From Xiphydria camelus (taxonomy: Eukaryota > Arthropoda > Insecta > Hymenoptera > Xiphydriidae), in contig OY783195.1 in the NCBI GenBank assembly GCA_963678675.1, positions 7,636,001-7,700,000 of the forward strand: a stretch of 64,000 bases of DNA, read 5' to 3'. Made by a program: the position numbers and the translations under genes. Shown here piece after piece: positions 51,917-62,307 of this stretch. The notes under the pieces are model-generated. The model was not told where the DNA came from. It was given only the letters and a program-made list of their open reading frames with translations, and ran no database searches. Every line of letters begins with the position of its first letter. The stretch's first letter is position 1.

Positions 51917-54092
51917 TTATGTAGGTACATGAGCTCATACGCTTTATACTACCTACGTAATATTCGTCTTCGCGATTACCCTCCATTAGGTGCAGCTGCA
52001 ATCAGTAATGCTGCGCCTACAGAAGACAACCAACAAACAGTATTATTGCGAAGTAAAAAACATATCACCTTGTATATCAGATCCAAAAACCTACCTGATA
52101 TATTGCTATACTCTCCCGAAAAAATAAATTTGCTTAATCGAAATAAACATGTTTTGTACAATTTTAAGAACAAATTTATTCGACACGAATGAATACCGAT
52201 TCCATCCAAATAATATATATTCAGTTAAATCAATAATATTTATATATATTCAGTCGATATTCATTCTAATCGAATAAATGTACTCTTGGGATTATTCGAA
52301 AACATGTTTATTACGTTTGATCAAATTTTCTTCCCAGTGTCTGTAGGATCAGATTCACCAGTCGAATTATTTTGAAACGTTGTCTTTATTTTAACAGACA
52401 TAAAAGAATAGCTTAATTGACAGAAAAAAGGTACATCGTCTTTACTCCTCGACGCTTCACTCCGAACTGCCTCATTCTCGCCCTTGGCCTTCCCGTCAAG
52501 CCCGCTCTTTCTCTCCTTCTCTTACTCCCATTTACTTACTCTTTCTTTCTACGCATTTTCTCTTGTTTCGTTCATTCCATCCCCATGCATTCCTCGAACA
52601 TTACGCATCCACGCCAACCGTCTTCGGACCCGAGCAACCCTAGCTCCCTGGTCTCAGGCCCGCCCGTCGACCGCCTCGCTACCTGACACTCGCATCCATT
52701 TCCCCCAGTCATGAATAGCACTCGAAACGTCATTATCGCACTTACTCATTCACACTTACACACTCGCACTCTTCTTTCCTTTTCCCCGATCCTACACATG
52801 TTTATTACGTTTGATCAAATTTTCTTCCCAGTGTCTTTTTCAAATCATGGCTATATCCATCGGTAAATCAAATATACAATCCAAATTCAATCTCTTAGGA
52901 TTACGCCGATTTTCTTGTGCGCGGTGGTACAATAATAAACGTCTCAGCGGATTTGCATTTCGTTTAACCCTATTATACCTTTCAAAGACTGCAACAAATG
53001 AATCGCAATCAGTGGTATTATCGACGATATATGTACATACGCCACAGCGAGCCGCAGTATTGACGTTTCCTGAATATTTCGCATTCATATTCATCAATCA
53101 CCGGGAGTACAAAGAAGAGATAAAGAAGATCCGTCGTTCGTGAAATCCCGTAACTTTTCGCGAAAAGTGCTTCGTAACCGAGGGATATTGGATGTTACGC
53201 GCACTTCGAACCGTACTAGTCCTTCCTGACGAAGTCGCGCGAAGGCAGGATAGGAGCTACTTACGATGACGCTACGACGACGCTGGTTTCAGGCCTCCGC
53301 CGAGCTTTTTCCACGGAGTAAAAACGCGATCGCGGGGATCGAATAACTTTAACGCCTTCTTTTTACGAGCTCTTATCGAGTGTACTCTCTTTCCCGCGAT
53401 GTAAGCCTCTTATCCCGGTATTTTCGCCGCCGGGGGACGATCGATGAGAAGGTTGTCGAATTTTATCGGGCCTCGAGCTTTCGAATTATTGGAGATACCG
53501 ACTCGGGATTTTACGATTTCGAGGAGTTCTCGTGATTGAATTTCCTCAGAGTTACCTTCGGAGCTCTTCGCGAAACGGCACGTAGCTTTTGCATACGTAG
53601 CTTCATATGATTTTCTACGTATCAACAAAATAGCACATAGCTTTTTCTCATTCTCTATGGTACTGACAGAATTGTATACATCTTCCTTTCGTACTATTCA
53701 CACTTCAAGCCTTACTTCTTTCAACGCGATTTAATTTGTAGCTTCTTAATATTTACATATCAACACACCTGCACATAAAGTGAAACTTGTTTAAGATATG
53801 CCCGCTTAAGACACGAATTTTGTTCGGTCCCTTGAAAAATGCCTATTAAACCTATGTGTAAAATTACTCACTTAAGATACGTACGGATGATACTATTATA
53901 AGTATTAGTCGCTACGCACGACATAACCAAGTAGTTAGAGTCATTTACAGGAGAACAGCGGCTTTCAATGCAACCTCCTAATATATCCGTCATTCACTTG
54001 CACTTGCCCCTTTCTCTTTCTTTCTCTTCAGCTTCTATCCTCGCATCTCCTATAGCAGGATATCGAAAAGTCTATATCAGTAGATAAGCTAG
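51917..54092. other. No recognised gene; one duplicated-flank insertion
   Basis: AT-rich at first, then GC-richer between 53150 and 53600. An 88-codon plus-strand frame at 51929 and its overlapping minus frame have no recognisable content. Positions 52302-52836 carry a separate structure, listed on its own. Confidence 0.35.
52302..52836. repeat. 453-bp insert between 41-bp direct repeats
   Basis: The 41-bp block starting ACATGTTTATTACGTTTGAT occurs at 52302-52342 and again, unchanged, at 52796-52836. The sequence between them begins GTAGGATC and ends with the exact inverse GATCCTAC. It encodes no recognisable protein and is pyrimidine-rich in the middle. Confidence 0.8.
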
Positions 54093-54196
54093 GACAGTTC
54101 GGCGTTTACCTCGTGGAGAAGGTGCTCAAGAGACGTGGAAATAGAATATTCGTGAAATGGTTGGGTTTCAATTATTCACACAATAGTTGTGGATAA
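54093..54196 (+). pseudogene. Polinton integrase C-terminus, second copy (fragment)
   Basis: The frame reads VYLVEKVLKRRGNRIFVKWL, the chromodomain-like tail also found at the end of the integrase at 62544-63280, and has the same AT-rich sequence after the stop region. The last Trp-stop is replaced by CysGly-stop. Nothing of the integrase upstream is present. This shows that at least one more Polinton copy left a fragment here. Confidence 0.75.
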
Positions 54197-54547
54197 ATAA
54201 ATAATTTATTTATTCTTCAAATTCCATATTTGCATTGGTAACCCTATCAATTTATTTCTCCAAATCCATATGTACACTCATAATCCTAAATTGTTTAGAG
54301 GAATTATTGAATTATAGGTGGTTACAAAAATAATTGATTATTACATTAACATAAGATTAAGCTGTAAAATTAATAGTTGATAATTAAATTAGTAACTAAA
54401 TATAGATTTTTATGATCAACAAAAGAGAACGAGTTATTAGGGAAGATAATTGTGAAGGGAGTTTATTGTAGAAGGGACGGAATGGAGGGAAAAAAATGTT
54501 AATAGGGTAGGTAGAATTATGGATCTTCTTCTTTGCGTTTTTTAATC

Positions 54548-55234
54548 CTAGATCAGTTCGTCTCTGTTTGAGAATTCCCAGTCTTCCTCTTCGTTTCCGC
54601 TGTCTTCGTCGTCTGGGAAGCGTTGCCAGTGTGCTAAGGGCTCCCGGACTCGATACTCGAACGCCCTAAAGTCCTCCAGGTGTTGAGGCCAGTCTAGTTG
54701 TTCCCACTCCTCGGGTGTATATGTGTTGACATCTAATTGATCTAAATGTGATCGATCGATTGGAGCAGGTTCGACTCTGTTTCTCCATTCTTCTCGATCC
54801 TGGTGGACTTGGTATTCCTGATATGCTCTGTTGTATTCCTCCCAGGCGTATTCTTTGAAAAGCTCCATGATGTGTTCCGGCTCGTTCCACTGGTCTCCGT
54901 CCGGGTATTCTCCGTTGAAAAGTTCTTTGAGATGAAATACGTTTTCCTCCAAATTCCAGATCCAGTCGATGTATTTTTTTACGGCGAGTTGGTGTAGTTG
55001 TCTATCTGTTGGTGCGTATGGCATTTCCATGTTCTGGCTGGTTTCTTTTACGTGACGTACTTTTGACGGTGAAGTATTTGCATATGACTTTAGAGCGCTC
55101 TTCGTGAAGTTTTTATAGTTGGCTAGGGGTCGAGGTTTGGAGTCGAATTCCTTTTTCTTTGGGGGTTTCCGGTTCGGGATTTGAGTTCTAATGGGATACT
55201 TTCTACTTTAGATATAATCTGATAATTCTCCATT
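54548..55234 (-). CDS. Unrecognised acidic Trp/Glu-rich protein
   Basis: The clear part is 160 codons from MEMPYAPTDRQLHQLAVKKY (55030) to NRDELI (54548), rich in Trp, Glu, Asp and Tyr, with helical segments such as HIMELFKEYAWEEYNRAY and an acidic tail. The frame is open upstream to about 55190 with a basic stretch (NRKPPKKKEFD...HVKETSQN). A start at 55232 (MENYQIISKVESI) would fit if one frameshift near 55190 is assumed. TATATAAATA lies just upstream at 55254-55245, but so close to that ATG that transcription from it might start inside the frame. It may belong to the Polinton or to the gag-bearing element on its right. I do not recognise the family. Residue use argues that it is a real protein. 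Confidence 0.5.
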
Positions 55235-55254
55235 GCTTAGTTCTATTTATATAG

Positions 55255-55692
55255 GGTATGTACTCGTTGCCTGTTGATCGTTAACTGTTGACGTAGTGTG
55301 AGGATGAACGGTAGATAATTCAATTTCCTGTTCAAGAGTCATTCTTTCTTTGCGATTGTCTTATTTTTCCTAAGTGTAGCAATAGGTAGGTTAATGAATC
55401 CCATACGGCACCCAGGAGGTGAACGGACCATCCGTATGTAATGCATAGCCGTGTACAATGATGTCCGCGAACAATTTTACTATTTTTCCCAATAAACATG
55501 GTTACGTATAATAATCGTATAAAAAATGGTTGAAACGAGTGGTTTAAAAAAACGTTTATAACTGGTATAGCATCTATGCATGAAATAAATAATTAATCAA
55601 TATAAATAAATAAATAATTTTATGAATGTTTATTCATCCTACATTAATTGATTGTCTTTCATTTACTTTAATAATCTGTGCTTTTTAGCCAT
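55255..55692. other. AT-rich spacer
   Basis: No frame of interest. On the minus strand it leads from the gag relic to the TATA-like motif upstream of the acidic ORF, so it may hold a promoter or a deleted stretch of a retroelement. Confidence 0.3.
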
Positions 55693-56066
55693 TAAAACGA
55701 GGTACAATTTCTACTGCTGTTTTGAGGGAAATTTTTTGGTTATTTGCCATGATTGTAGATTGATTCAAATTTCTTGATCTACTGGTACTTGCACGATTTG
55801 CGTCTACTACTGGAGTGTCAAAATTTAATGCACGTGCGACTACTTCGACTGTAGTTTTTTTTTTACGTGCTCTTGGGGAAGAGTGGTTGTATCCCTTGGA
55901 CTTTGTCCTTCTCTGATATGCTAATAAAGCTTCCGCTAGATTCGCTAGAAGTTTGGGAAGGAGGAGGAGGAGGAGTGTGAGTTACCTTGGGTTTACTACT
56001 AATATTAAAAAATTGATTAGTCTTTTTAGATCTGGTATTTCTGGAAGGATTATCTTCGGAATCTGA
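55693..56066 (-). pseudogene. Gypsy-type gag N-terminus
   Basis: The frame starts MSDSEDNPSRNTRSKKTNQF, has a Pro/Ser-rich part, and after a frameshift in an A-run near 55863 continues KTTVEVVARALNFDTP and NNQKISLKTAVEIVPRFNG before a stop. The ending VPRFNG is the usual entry to the capsid part of gypsy gag proteins, and the rest is missing. No LTR pair was identified. Confidence 0.5.
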
Positions 56067-56087
56067 CATAGTATTTTTTAAAATCAT

Positions 56088-56491
56088 TTTATGAAAGGTT
56101 TTTGTTTTAATTTAATGGTATGATTTCCTTTTAAAATAAAGCAAATGATAATTAGTTATATTTAGATTCGACTGGTCAATTCGGATAGCACCAAGCTAAT
56201 TTAAGAATTGAACCTAATATCCGGTACTCTTCGCGAGCAAATGATCGGAACCTTTCGTATAACGGGAATCGGACCCGCGATCTTATGACCAGACTCAGCC
56301 GATGCATCAACAAGAAAGCGTTGTCACGTCAAAAGGGCTGACAAACAGCTAGTTATTGTTCAAATCACATTAGTGAGAGGGGCTGCTACCTGAAGCAAAG
56401 CCTCTGGCTCTAATTCAACAACATTATCGCGAGAGCGATCGGTTATCACGCTGAGTCGCCGAAACGTTAAGGAGCGAGGCTGCCACAATAC
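56088..56491. other. Spacer with a tRNA-like B-box
   Basis: On the minus strand near 56285-56250 there is GCGGGTCCGATTCCCG, resembling a tRNA T arm, with an A-box-like GGCTGAGTCTGG about 14 nt before it. The spacing leaves no room for an anticodon arm, so this is at most a tRNA-derived fragment such as a primer-site or SINE relic. The remainder is unassigned. Confidence 0.3.
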
Positions 56492-56662
56492 ATGGTCACT
56501 GAGAATGGTAAACGAGTGGATTACACGTACTGGGATGATCCCAACGAACTCGTAGATCGCCTTCGTCTGCTGCTAGCGTCTCAGGCTGCCGGTAATTCGG
56601 GTCACTCCAACGAAATCATATCCATAATCGAGGAGTTTCGCGAAGCTGACATCATTTATTAG
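56492..56662 (+). CDS. Small conserved Polinton-associated protein
   Basis: A 56-codon frame from MVTENGKRVDYTYWDDPNEL through VDRLRLLLASQAAGN to FREADIIY. I remember this YWDDPNELVDRL...EIISIIEELREA pattern as a small protein encoded beside Polinton integrases in invertebrates, of unknown function. The frame is open a few codons upstream (GARLPQY) to a stop, so the N-terminus may be shortened. It is followed after 34 bp by the next small gene on the same strand. Confidence 0.6.
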   Translation: MVTENGKRVDYTYWDDPNELVDRLRLLLASQAAGNSGHSNEIISIIEEFREADIIY

Positions 56663-56696
56663 CAAGATCGCGTGACGTTTCTTCATCAGTACCATC

Positions 56697-57112
56697 ATGA
56701 GCATCGACGTATTCGGACGACAGTTGAACAGCAGGATTGGACGTGGTCTTTCGAGTATCCGCGGACCTGCCGGTGAGGGGTTCAAATTTACCGTTGATGA
56801 TCAGTACGATGTGGAGAATAAGAGACTGTACAATGTCGCCCATTCCAAACAGCCACACGATGCAGTCACATTGAGCGTTGCGCAGAGTCTGATACAGAAA
56901 GAAATTCGTACCATGTACCAGATCACAACAGCCATGCGAAGTGATATCAACAATATTAATGCGAAAGTTCAAGTTCTCGATTCTAACTTTCGGGGGATTT
57001 TGAAGAAACAACATGTGGATAACGAGAACTTTGAAGAGTTACGTTACGCAGTTCCGAGCTCATTAACCAGTTGGACGTCAGATTGAACGCACTGGAAGGC
57101 AAATGGACGAAG
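56697..57112 (+). pseudogene. Polinton-associated helical protein, 3' frameshift
   Basis: It starts MSIDVFGRQLNSRIGRGLSS and goes through RGPAGEGFKFTVDDQYDVEN, KRLYNVAHSKQPHDAVTL and a coiled-coil part (SDINNINAKVQVLDSNFRGI). Near 57045 the frame shifts. The expected tail (LINQLDVRLNALEGKW) continues in another frame to about 57112 and overlaps the integrase start. The repeated location next to the integrase is typical for Polintons as I recall them, with an unknown role. Apart from the frameshift it looks well kept. Confidence 0.6.
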
Positions 57113-57277
57113 AGAAGCTAGCTGAAGTGTTGGAACTTCACAAGCCGGCAAGAAGAAATTTTCCACATCGGCGTGTTGACATTCGTGGGCTGGACGAGAC
57201 CTGGCAGGCGGATCTCGTCGACATGTCGGCTTACGCGAGAAAGAATGGTGGATACTGTTTCCTGCTAACGGTCATTG
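57103..57277 (+). pseudogene. Polinton integrase, N-terminal part
   Basis: The frame starts MDEEKLAEVLELHKPARRNF and continues to DETWQADLVDMSAYA and FLLTVI. The first catalytic Asp of the DDE integrase is the D of QADLVDM. Compared with the usual form the zinc-binding/HTH region between the first ten codons and HKPARR is missing. The frame stops at an insertion of 5262 bp (57278-62539) and continues at 62544 in the same frame when one ATTG is counted. Polinton integrase inserts the element's DNA into the genome. Confidence 0.8.
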
Positions 57278-57299
57278 TGATACGCGCCACAGAAGGAGC

Positions 57300-57560
57300 G
57301 CGGCGGAAAGCCCGTCTGGCGAGCTCCGCCGGGGAACTCGGGCCCCGAAGCGGGCGTCCGAAGTCTTGAAAAAGACTGCCCGCGTCGGGGGGAGGGCTAG
57401 CCCACGGACTCCGCTGGCGAACTCGAGCCTCACGGCGAGCGCCGAAGTCTTGAAAAAGACTGTCCGCGTCGGGGGAAGCGAGCGGTGGGGGAGCCTGCCC
57501 ACGAACCCTGCTAGCGAGCTCGAGCCTCACGGCGAGCGTCTGAAGGCTGCGTCGGGATGG
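57300..57560 (+). repeat. Imperfect tandem repeats in the LTR-like element
   Basis: About three units of 85-100 bp share GTCTTGAAAAAGACTG, CGCGTCGGGG and GAGCCTCACGGCGAGCG blocks. Unit length varies. They could be LTR enhancer-type repeats (inference). Confidence 0.65.
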
Positions 57561-57652
57561 GAGAACGGCGAGAGAGCTAGTCCTGGGTGCTGCGAACTCG
57601 AGTCTTTAATGCGTGAGTTGTGGAGCTCTGAAAAGAACTGCCTGGCCCCGGG

Positions 57653-60600
57653 TTTTTTTTTTTTTTTTTTTTTTTTTGAAGAGCGGACGAGGAGGGGGAT
57701 CTTCCGAAGACACCCAAGATGTTGGTAGGGTAGTGTCGGATTTTTACCGACTAAACCCCTCCTCGAGGTTACCAACCCATGGGGTTATAAACCATGTAGA
57801 AGACGAGAGATGGCGGAGAGGGGATAATTAATAAGGGGCCCAACAACTAGATGGGGCCGAAGGCGCGAATGGCGCGGCAGCGAGGCTAGGGGGAACGGTT
57901 GAGGTTAAGTGACGAAATTAAATTGAATTATCTATTTAATAAGAATACAGGGCCTACGGACTTTATCCTTGGTTCTGCTTGAAAAGTTGCTAAGTGCCTT
58001 GATAGAGGGGTTTTTATGGGACTTGACGGAGTTACGAAGGTTATTTGCGTACTTTAAAGCGGCTGTATCGAGGGAAGGAAGATTGGTTTCACGGAGCATC
58101 TGGGTGTTCCTAATGAACCAAGGGAAATTTAGAGAACTTCTGAGGAGCCTCATGTAAGTACGGTGAAGTCTAGCTAGTGTCCTGGGCGAGGCCGATCCCC
58201 AAACGGGAATGGCATAAGAGCAAATGCTCCTAATTAGCGCGTTGAAGGCTCGGACCTTGGTAACCTGAGAAATATTTCTGTTATTGAAGAATGGTTTAAG
58301 GGAGACGTACGCACCGATAGCTTTGCCGCGCACGGAAGAGATCTGCTTAGTCCAGTTTAATTTTCTGTCAAAAGTAACCCCTAAGTATTTGACAGAGTTA
58401 CTCCACGGAATGCGGTGTTTGTTAACAGATAGGGGGTCCGGAGGGATATTACGGCGAGAGAAGAAGATTGCCTCTGACTTGGCTTCGTTGAGGGAGAAGC
58501 CCCACATATGATACCAGTCGAGGAGTACGGGAAGGAATTTGTTAACTACTGTGGAGCAAAATTTCTTAGTTTTGGAAGAATATAACAGTGCGACGTCGTC
58601 GGCGTATTGAGCGGTTATTATCTTGTCGTGGGTGGGAATGTCGTGGCAGAACAGATTGAATAGAGTGGGCGAGAGTTTGGAGCCTTGAGGGACTCCTGCC
58701 GTGATAGGCTGCGCATCAGAGAGGCTTTGCCCCGAACGGACTCTGAATGATCTATCAGTGAGAAAGGACCGTATTACGCCAATTAGATAGTGGGGGAGTT
58801 TTAGGTGGATTAATTTAAAGATTAAGCCGTCATGCCAAACTCTATCAAAGGCTTGTTTGGCATCTAGCAGGAGCATTGAGGTGTGCCGGCTCTTATTTAG
58901 GTTATCCGCAACGAGTTCAGCTACGCGGAGAAGTTGATGACAGGTGCCATGACGGGGACGAAAGCCATGCTGGAAGTCTGGGAGGACGTTGGCATCGGAG
59001 CAGAATCTGTTTAGGCGGGTAAGTATGCTATTCTCAGCAACTTTACTAAGGGAGGGGAGCAGGCTAATTGGTCTGTAGCTGGAGGCTTGATTGAGAGGCT
59101 TGCCCTGCTTTGGAAGACATATGATTGTAGCTGTCTTCCAGGCAGGGGGAAAGTATTGCAACCGCATCATAGCGTTGACGATGTTGCAGATGGCGACGAT
59201 AAGGATGTGTGGGAGAATTTTGAGTACCCCGTTGGGAATGGAGTCGGAACCTGGTGCTTTGTTTTTCTTCAGGGATTGGATGGTCACGGCAATTTCGCTA
59301 GGAGAGGTGTGAGGGAAGGAGAGGTCGTCGAGTCTAAAATAGTGGACGGCTTCTGTTACGATACCGTGGAAATTAGCGAAATTGGCACGGATAGGAAACG
59401 GGGAGCATTGCTCCCTGAGGGATTCGGCGAAGATATTTGCCTTGTCGCTGTCTACCGCGTAGGCGATCCCATCTTTTAAGAGAGGAGGGGAATAAGGCTG
59501 TCTGTTCCTGAGGGATTTGATGACCTTCCAGCAACTTCTAGGATTGGATTCGGCTATGGAAATGTAATTGTTGAATTTTACATTCCGAAAAGTCTGTAAG
59601 GCGTCCCTAAGATCGCGTTTTACACAGTTTAGATGAGGGCGGAGGGCGGGGTTACCTGAGCGTTGCAAGTGTCTGCGAATTCTTCTCTTTTTAGCTATAA
59701 GAGCTCTAATCTCGGGTGGAAGACGGGTGTCGAGAGGGCGAAGGGGAATCGAGCTGCTCGCTAGATCCATTTTAGATTTAATTTCCTGGGTGAGTGAGTC
59801 AACAGCGGCGTCAATGTCCTGAATAGAGCGTATGTTGGGACATTTGTAGGACGAGGTTTCAAGATAGTAGCGGAGTGCCAACCAGTTGATTTTCGTCCTC
59901 GTCGGAGTTTCGGTGGAGGGGTTGCCTAGAATTTCTAGAAGGACTGGGTTGTGGTCGGAATTTAATGCAGGAATGGTCCAAGGATCTTTATTGATAGTTA
60001 GATTCTTGGTGATGAAGATATCTAGAATATCGGGATTTTTCTTAGTACCTGAGAAGAAGGTGTAATCCGAGGGGGCGTCAACGGAGAAATTGTGTTTACT
60101 GAGAAGGTTGAGTAGAGTAGTGCCTTTCGGATTTTGAGCGCGACATCCCCAGGAGACGTGCTTGGCATTGAAATCCCCTGCCAGGATCGTAGGGGTATTG
60201 CGATCAAGGAGGGTCGGAATTTCGGAAAGGTTGTTAGTGTCCGGGGGAGAGTAGCAAGACACGATTTTTAGAGGGGAGTCATTATGAGTGATTATAATAC
60301 CACAAGACTCGAGGGAGGGGGCTGGCGAGCTGATGGCTCGGTGGCGAATAGTGTTACGAACGATTATCGCTACGCCACCGCGGTTGGAGTTCGAGCGATC
60401 AAGTCTATAGGTTGTAAAGTTCGGGATGAAAAGTTTTTGGTGGGATTTGAGGTGAGTCTCTGTTAGGCAAGCCACATCGATAGAGGCCTCCTCGAGAAGT
60501 TGGGTGAGTAGAAGGGGTCTATGCTTGCCGGACGCTAGGATACCGTTCGCGTTCCAGTTGAGGATGGTGAGTCTGTCGTTATTAGATTTGGGGAGGGTTC

Positions 60601-62307
60601 GGTTGTTGAAGTGCCCAGACGAGTTGGGCGGCGAAGTCGCGAAAAAGCTGTAAGACAGCTTGGTTTTGCAGAGGAATGGCTGGGAGCGGAATTGATTGGA
60701 CGGGCTGACTCTGAGAGGGGGGAGGGGGAGGCCCGCTGACGGCTTGAGCGTAGGATTGTGGGGGAAGGCGAGAGGATGCGGCATGAGGGGGGGGGTGATC
60801 GTCGACCGGTTAGGCGGTGTTGTGACAGTCGAGCGTTTGGGCGGTGTGGCGACAGACGTGGCAGTCTGTGGGGAGGGGGACTTCGCGAGAGGAGGGGAAG
60901 ACGAGCCAACCTGCGGAGCTTTCGAGCAGCCACGGTAGGTGGCACGATGCGGACCACCGCAGTTTGCGCAGGTCGGGGACTTGGACGGGTTGTCCTTTTG
61001 GGAGCAGGTAGAGGTTTCGTGGGACTTTGCGCAGAAGGCGCAAACCCAGGCGGAGCGGCAATAGTTAGCAGTGTGCCCGAACTTTTGGCAGCGGCGGCAC
61101 TGCGCGATGGTCTTGGATTTTCTTTTAGGTTCAACTTTTACGCTGAGTCCCGCCAGAGTTTTGAGATTAAAGATGGTGTTAGCGGAGGGAGACTTGGCGT
61201 CAAGGTTGATGGTGACCAGAGGCCAGATTTTATCACCTTGACGCATGCGGTATACAGACTTAATCGGCAGACCCTTGGTCACGAGTTCGGACCGAATATC
61301 GTCGTCGGGAAGGGTTTCGATGACGCCCCTGATAACAACGGTTAAATCCCTATCCTGCTTGAGCTGGTTAGTGGAATATTGGAGAGAATCTTTATCGAGT
61401 TTGGCTGTGAGTTTACGGAAGTCATCGATGGACTGGAGGTAAACCTTAACGGAGTCGGAAGTGTTTACGGCCCGGCGGAGGGGGATATCCTTGCTGGCCA
61501 GGTACTTCTGGATTTTGGGCCACTGGCCCTTCTGCTTGATGCAGATAGGAGGAGGAAGGGGTTGGTTTTCTTCCTCGGAGTCAGAATCGAGATCTGAGTC
61601 CGAGTCAGAACTCGCCAGACTGGATGCTGGAGGGGAGGAGGAGGTCTTTCTCTTCTTAGGGTTGCGGAAAGGGGTTTCAGGAGTACTGGGAGCACTGGGA
61701 GCACTAGTACTGGGAGCACTAGTACAGGAAGCAATGGGAGCACTAACGTCTGTTTCCATGTCAGAGGTCCCTTGAGGAGGGACGGTGACTTGCGACGGGC
61801 CGGACGGCGGAGAGGATTGGCCGGAGCGCTTATACGCTAGGAGTTGGGAAAGGTGAGCGTCGATTTCGGCGAGGCGGCTGGTGATTTTGGATCGCTCCGC
61901 GTTGATGCGGAGGATTTCAGCGTCCAATGTTTCCATTGAAACGGCGAGAGGAGAGGAAGGCATACTACCGGGTTGTAGCGCTGGTTGTGATGATAACGGC
62001 AGTTGCGGGGGCCGCCCACTGGATGCGGTGACGGTGGAAGTGCCCTGCGGGGGGACTTCCTGAGACGAGCTCATCGTCGGCCGGGTGGCTGATGAGCTCG
62101 TTGCGGTGCGTCGGCGAGGGCTGCAGGATCAGCGTGGTGGTGAGATTCGATCCTCGAAGGCGAGACCGCCGGAGCGGTAGAGGGCGTGACTGAAGAACGG
62201 GCGACCTTTGCTGGGGTAAATTATTGCACTGCAATTAACTGACGTCTGCTTGGCGCGAATGCTCCGGTAAGACCGATCTTTACACCACGCAAGAGCAGAA
62301 TAAAATC
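57653..62307 (-). mobile_element. Full-length Jockey-type non-LTR retrotransposon
   Basis: The element is complete. It has a 233-bp 5' leader (62307-62075), one 1380-codon ORF, a 3' untranslated region of about 250 bp and a 25-nt poly(A) (T-run 57653-57677). It is flanked by the perfect 12-bp duplication CCTGGCCCCGGG (57641-57652 and 62308-62319). An uninterrupted ORF with full tail and exact duplication implies a recent insertion. The leader block CCGGAGCATTCGCGCCAAGC is shared with the older fragment at 38060-39700. Confidence 0.92.
57932..62074 (-). CDS. Jockey-type Gag-endonuclease-RT polyprotein, intact
   Basis: A 1380-residue frame without stops. Residues 1-180 are Ser/Pro-rich with a short coiled coil near 50-83 and an acidic run near 155-170. 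A PRE_C2HC-like region covers about 210-325. Zinc knuckles lie at 336-349 (CRRCQKFGHTANYC) and about 355-382. A Pro-rich linker spans 390-500. The EEP endonuclease covers about 502-720 with LNWNANG, Glu 540 in TETH, GDFN near 643 and SDHNP near 706. The RT lies about 935-1200 with NKAPGSDSIPN, RPISLLPSLS, DAKQAFD, GVPQGSKLSP and catalytic YADD at 1157-1160. The protein would bind its RNA, nick the target and prime reverse transcription. Jockey elements usually have two ORFs; here both are fused in one frame. All catalytic motifs I can check are present. Confidence 0.92.
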   Translation of the reverse strand: MSSSQEVPPQGTSTVTASSGRPPQLPLSSQPALQPGSMPSSPLAVSMETLDAEILRINAERSKITSRLAEIDAHLSQLLAYKRSGQSSPPSGPSQVTVPPQGTSDMETDVSAPIASCTSAPSTSAPSAPSTPETPFRNPKKRKTSSSPPASSLASSDSDSDLDSDSEEENQPLPPPICIKQKGQWPKIQKYLASKDIPLRRAVNTSDSVKVYLQSIDDFRKLTAKLDKDSLQYSTNQLKQDRDLTVVIRGVIETLPDDDIRSELVTKGLPIKSVYRMRQGDKIWPLVTINLDAKSPSANTIFNLKTLAGLSVKVEPKRKSKTIAQCRRCQKFGHTANYCRSAWVCAFCAKSHETSTCSQKDNPSKSPTCANCGGPHRATYRGCSKAPQVGSSSPPLAKSPSPQTATSVATPPKRSTVTTPPNRSTITPPLMPHPLAFPHNPTLKPSAGLPLPPLRVSPSNQFRSQPFLCKTKLSYSFFATSPPNSSGHFNNRTLPKSNNDRLTILNWNANGILASGKHRPLLLTQLLEEASIDVACLTETHLKSHQKLFIPNFTTYRLDRSNSNRGGVAIIVRNTIRHRAISSPAPSLESCGIIITHNDSPLKIVSCYSPPDTNNLSEIPTLLDRNTPTILAGDFNAKHVSWGCRAQNPKGTTLLNLLSKHNFSVDAPSDYTFFSGTKKNPDILDIFITKNLTINKDPWTIPALNSDHNPVLLEILGNPSTETPTRTKINWLALRYYLETSSYKCPNIRSIQDIDAAVDSLTQEIKSKMDLASSSIPLRPLDTRLPPEIRALIAKKRRIRRHLQRSGNPALRPHLNCVKRDLRDALQTFRNVKFNNYISIAESNPRSCWKVIKSLRNRQPYSPPLLKDGIAYAVDSDKANIFAESLREQCSPFPIRANFANFHGIVTEAVHYFRLDDLSFPHTSPSEIAVTIQSLKKNKAPGSDSIPNGVLKILPHILIVAICNIVNAMMRLQYFPPAWKTATIICLPKQGKPLNQASSYRPISLLPSLSKVAENSILTRLNRFCSDANVLPDFQHGFRPRHGTCHQLLRVAELVADNLNKSRHTSMLLLDAKQAFDRVWHDGLIFKLIHLKLPHYLIGVIRSFLTDRSFRVRSGQSLSDAQPITAGVPQGSKLSPTLFNLFCHDIPTHDKIITAQYADDVALLYSSKTKKFCSTVVNKFLPVLLDWYHMWGFSLNEAKSEAIFFSRRNIPPDPLSVNKHRIPWSNSVKYLGVTFDRKLNWTKQISSVRGKAIGAYVSLKPFFNNRNISQVTKVRAFNALIRSICSYAIPVWGSASPRTLARLHRTYMRLLRSSLNFPWFIRNTQMLRETNLPSLDTAALKYANNLRNSVKSHKNPSIKALSNFSSRTKDKVRRPCILIK

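Noticed and set aside
56230..56330. A possible tRNA gene (B-box GCGGGTCCGATTCCCG, A-box-like sequence)
   Set aside because: Only about 14 nt separate the two boxes, so D and anticodon arms cannot fold. At most a tRNA-derived remnant.
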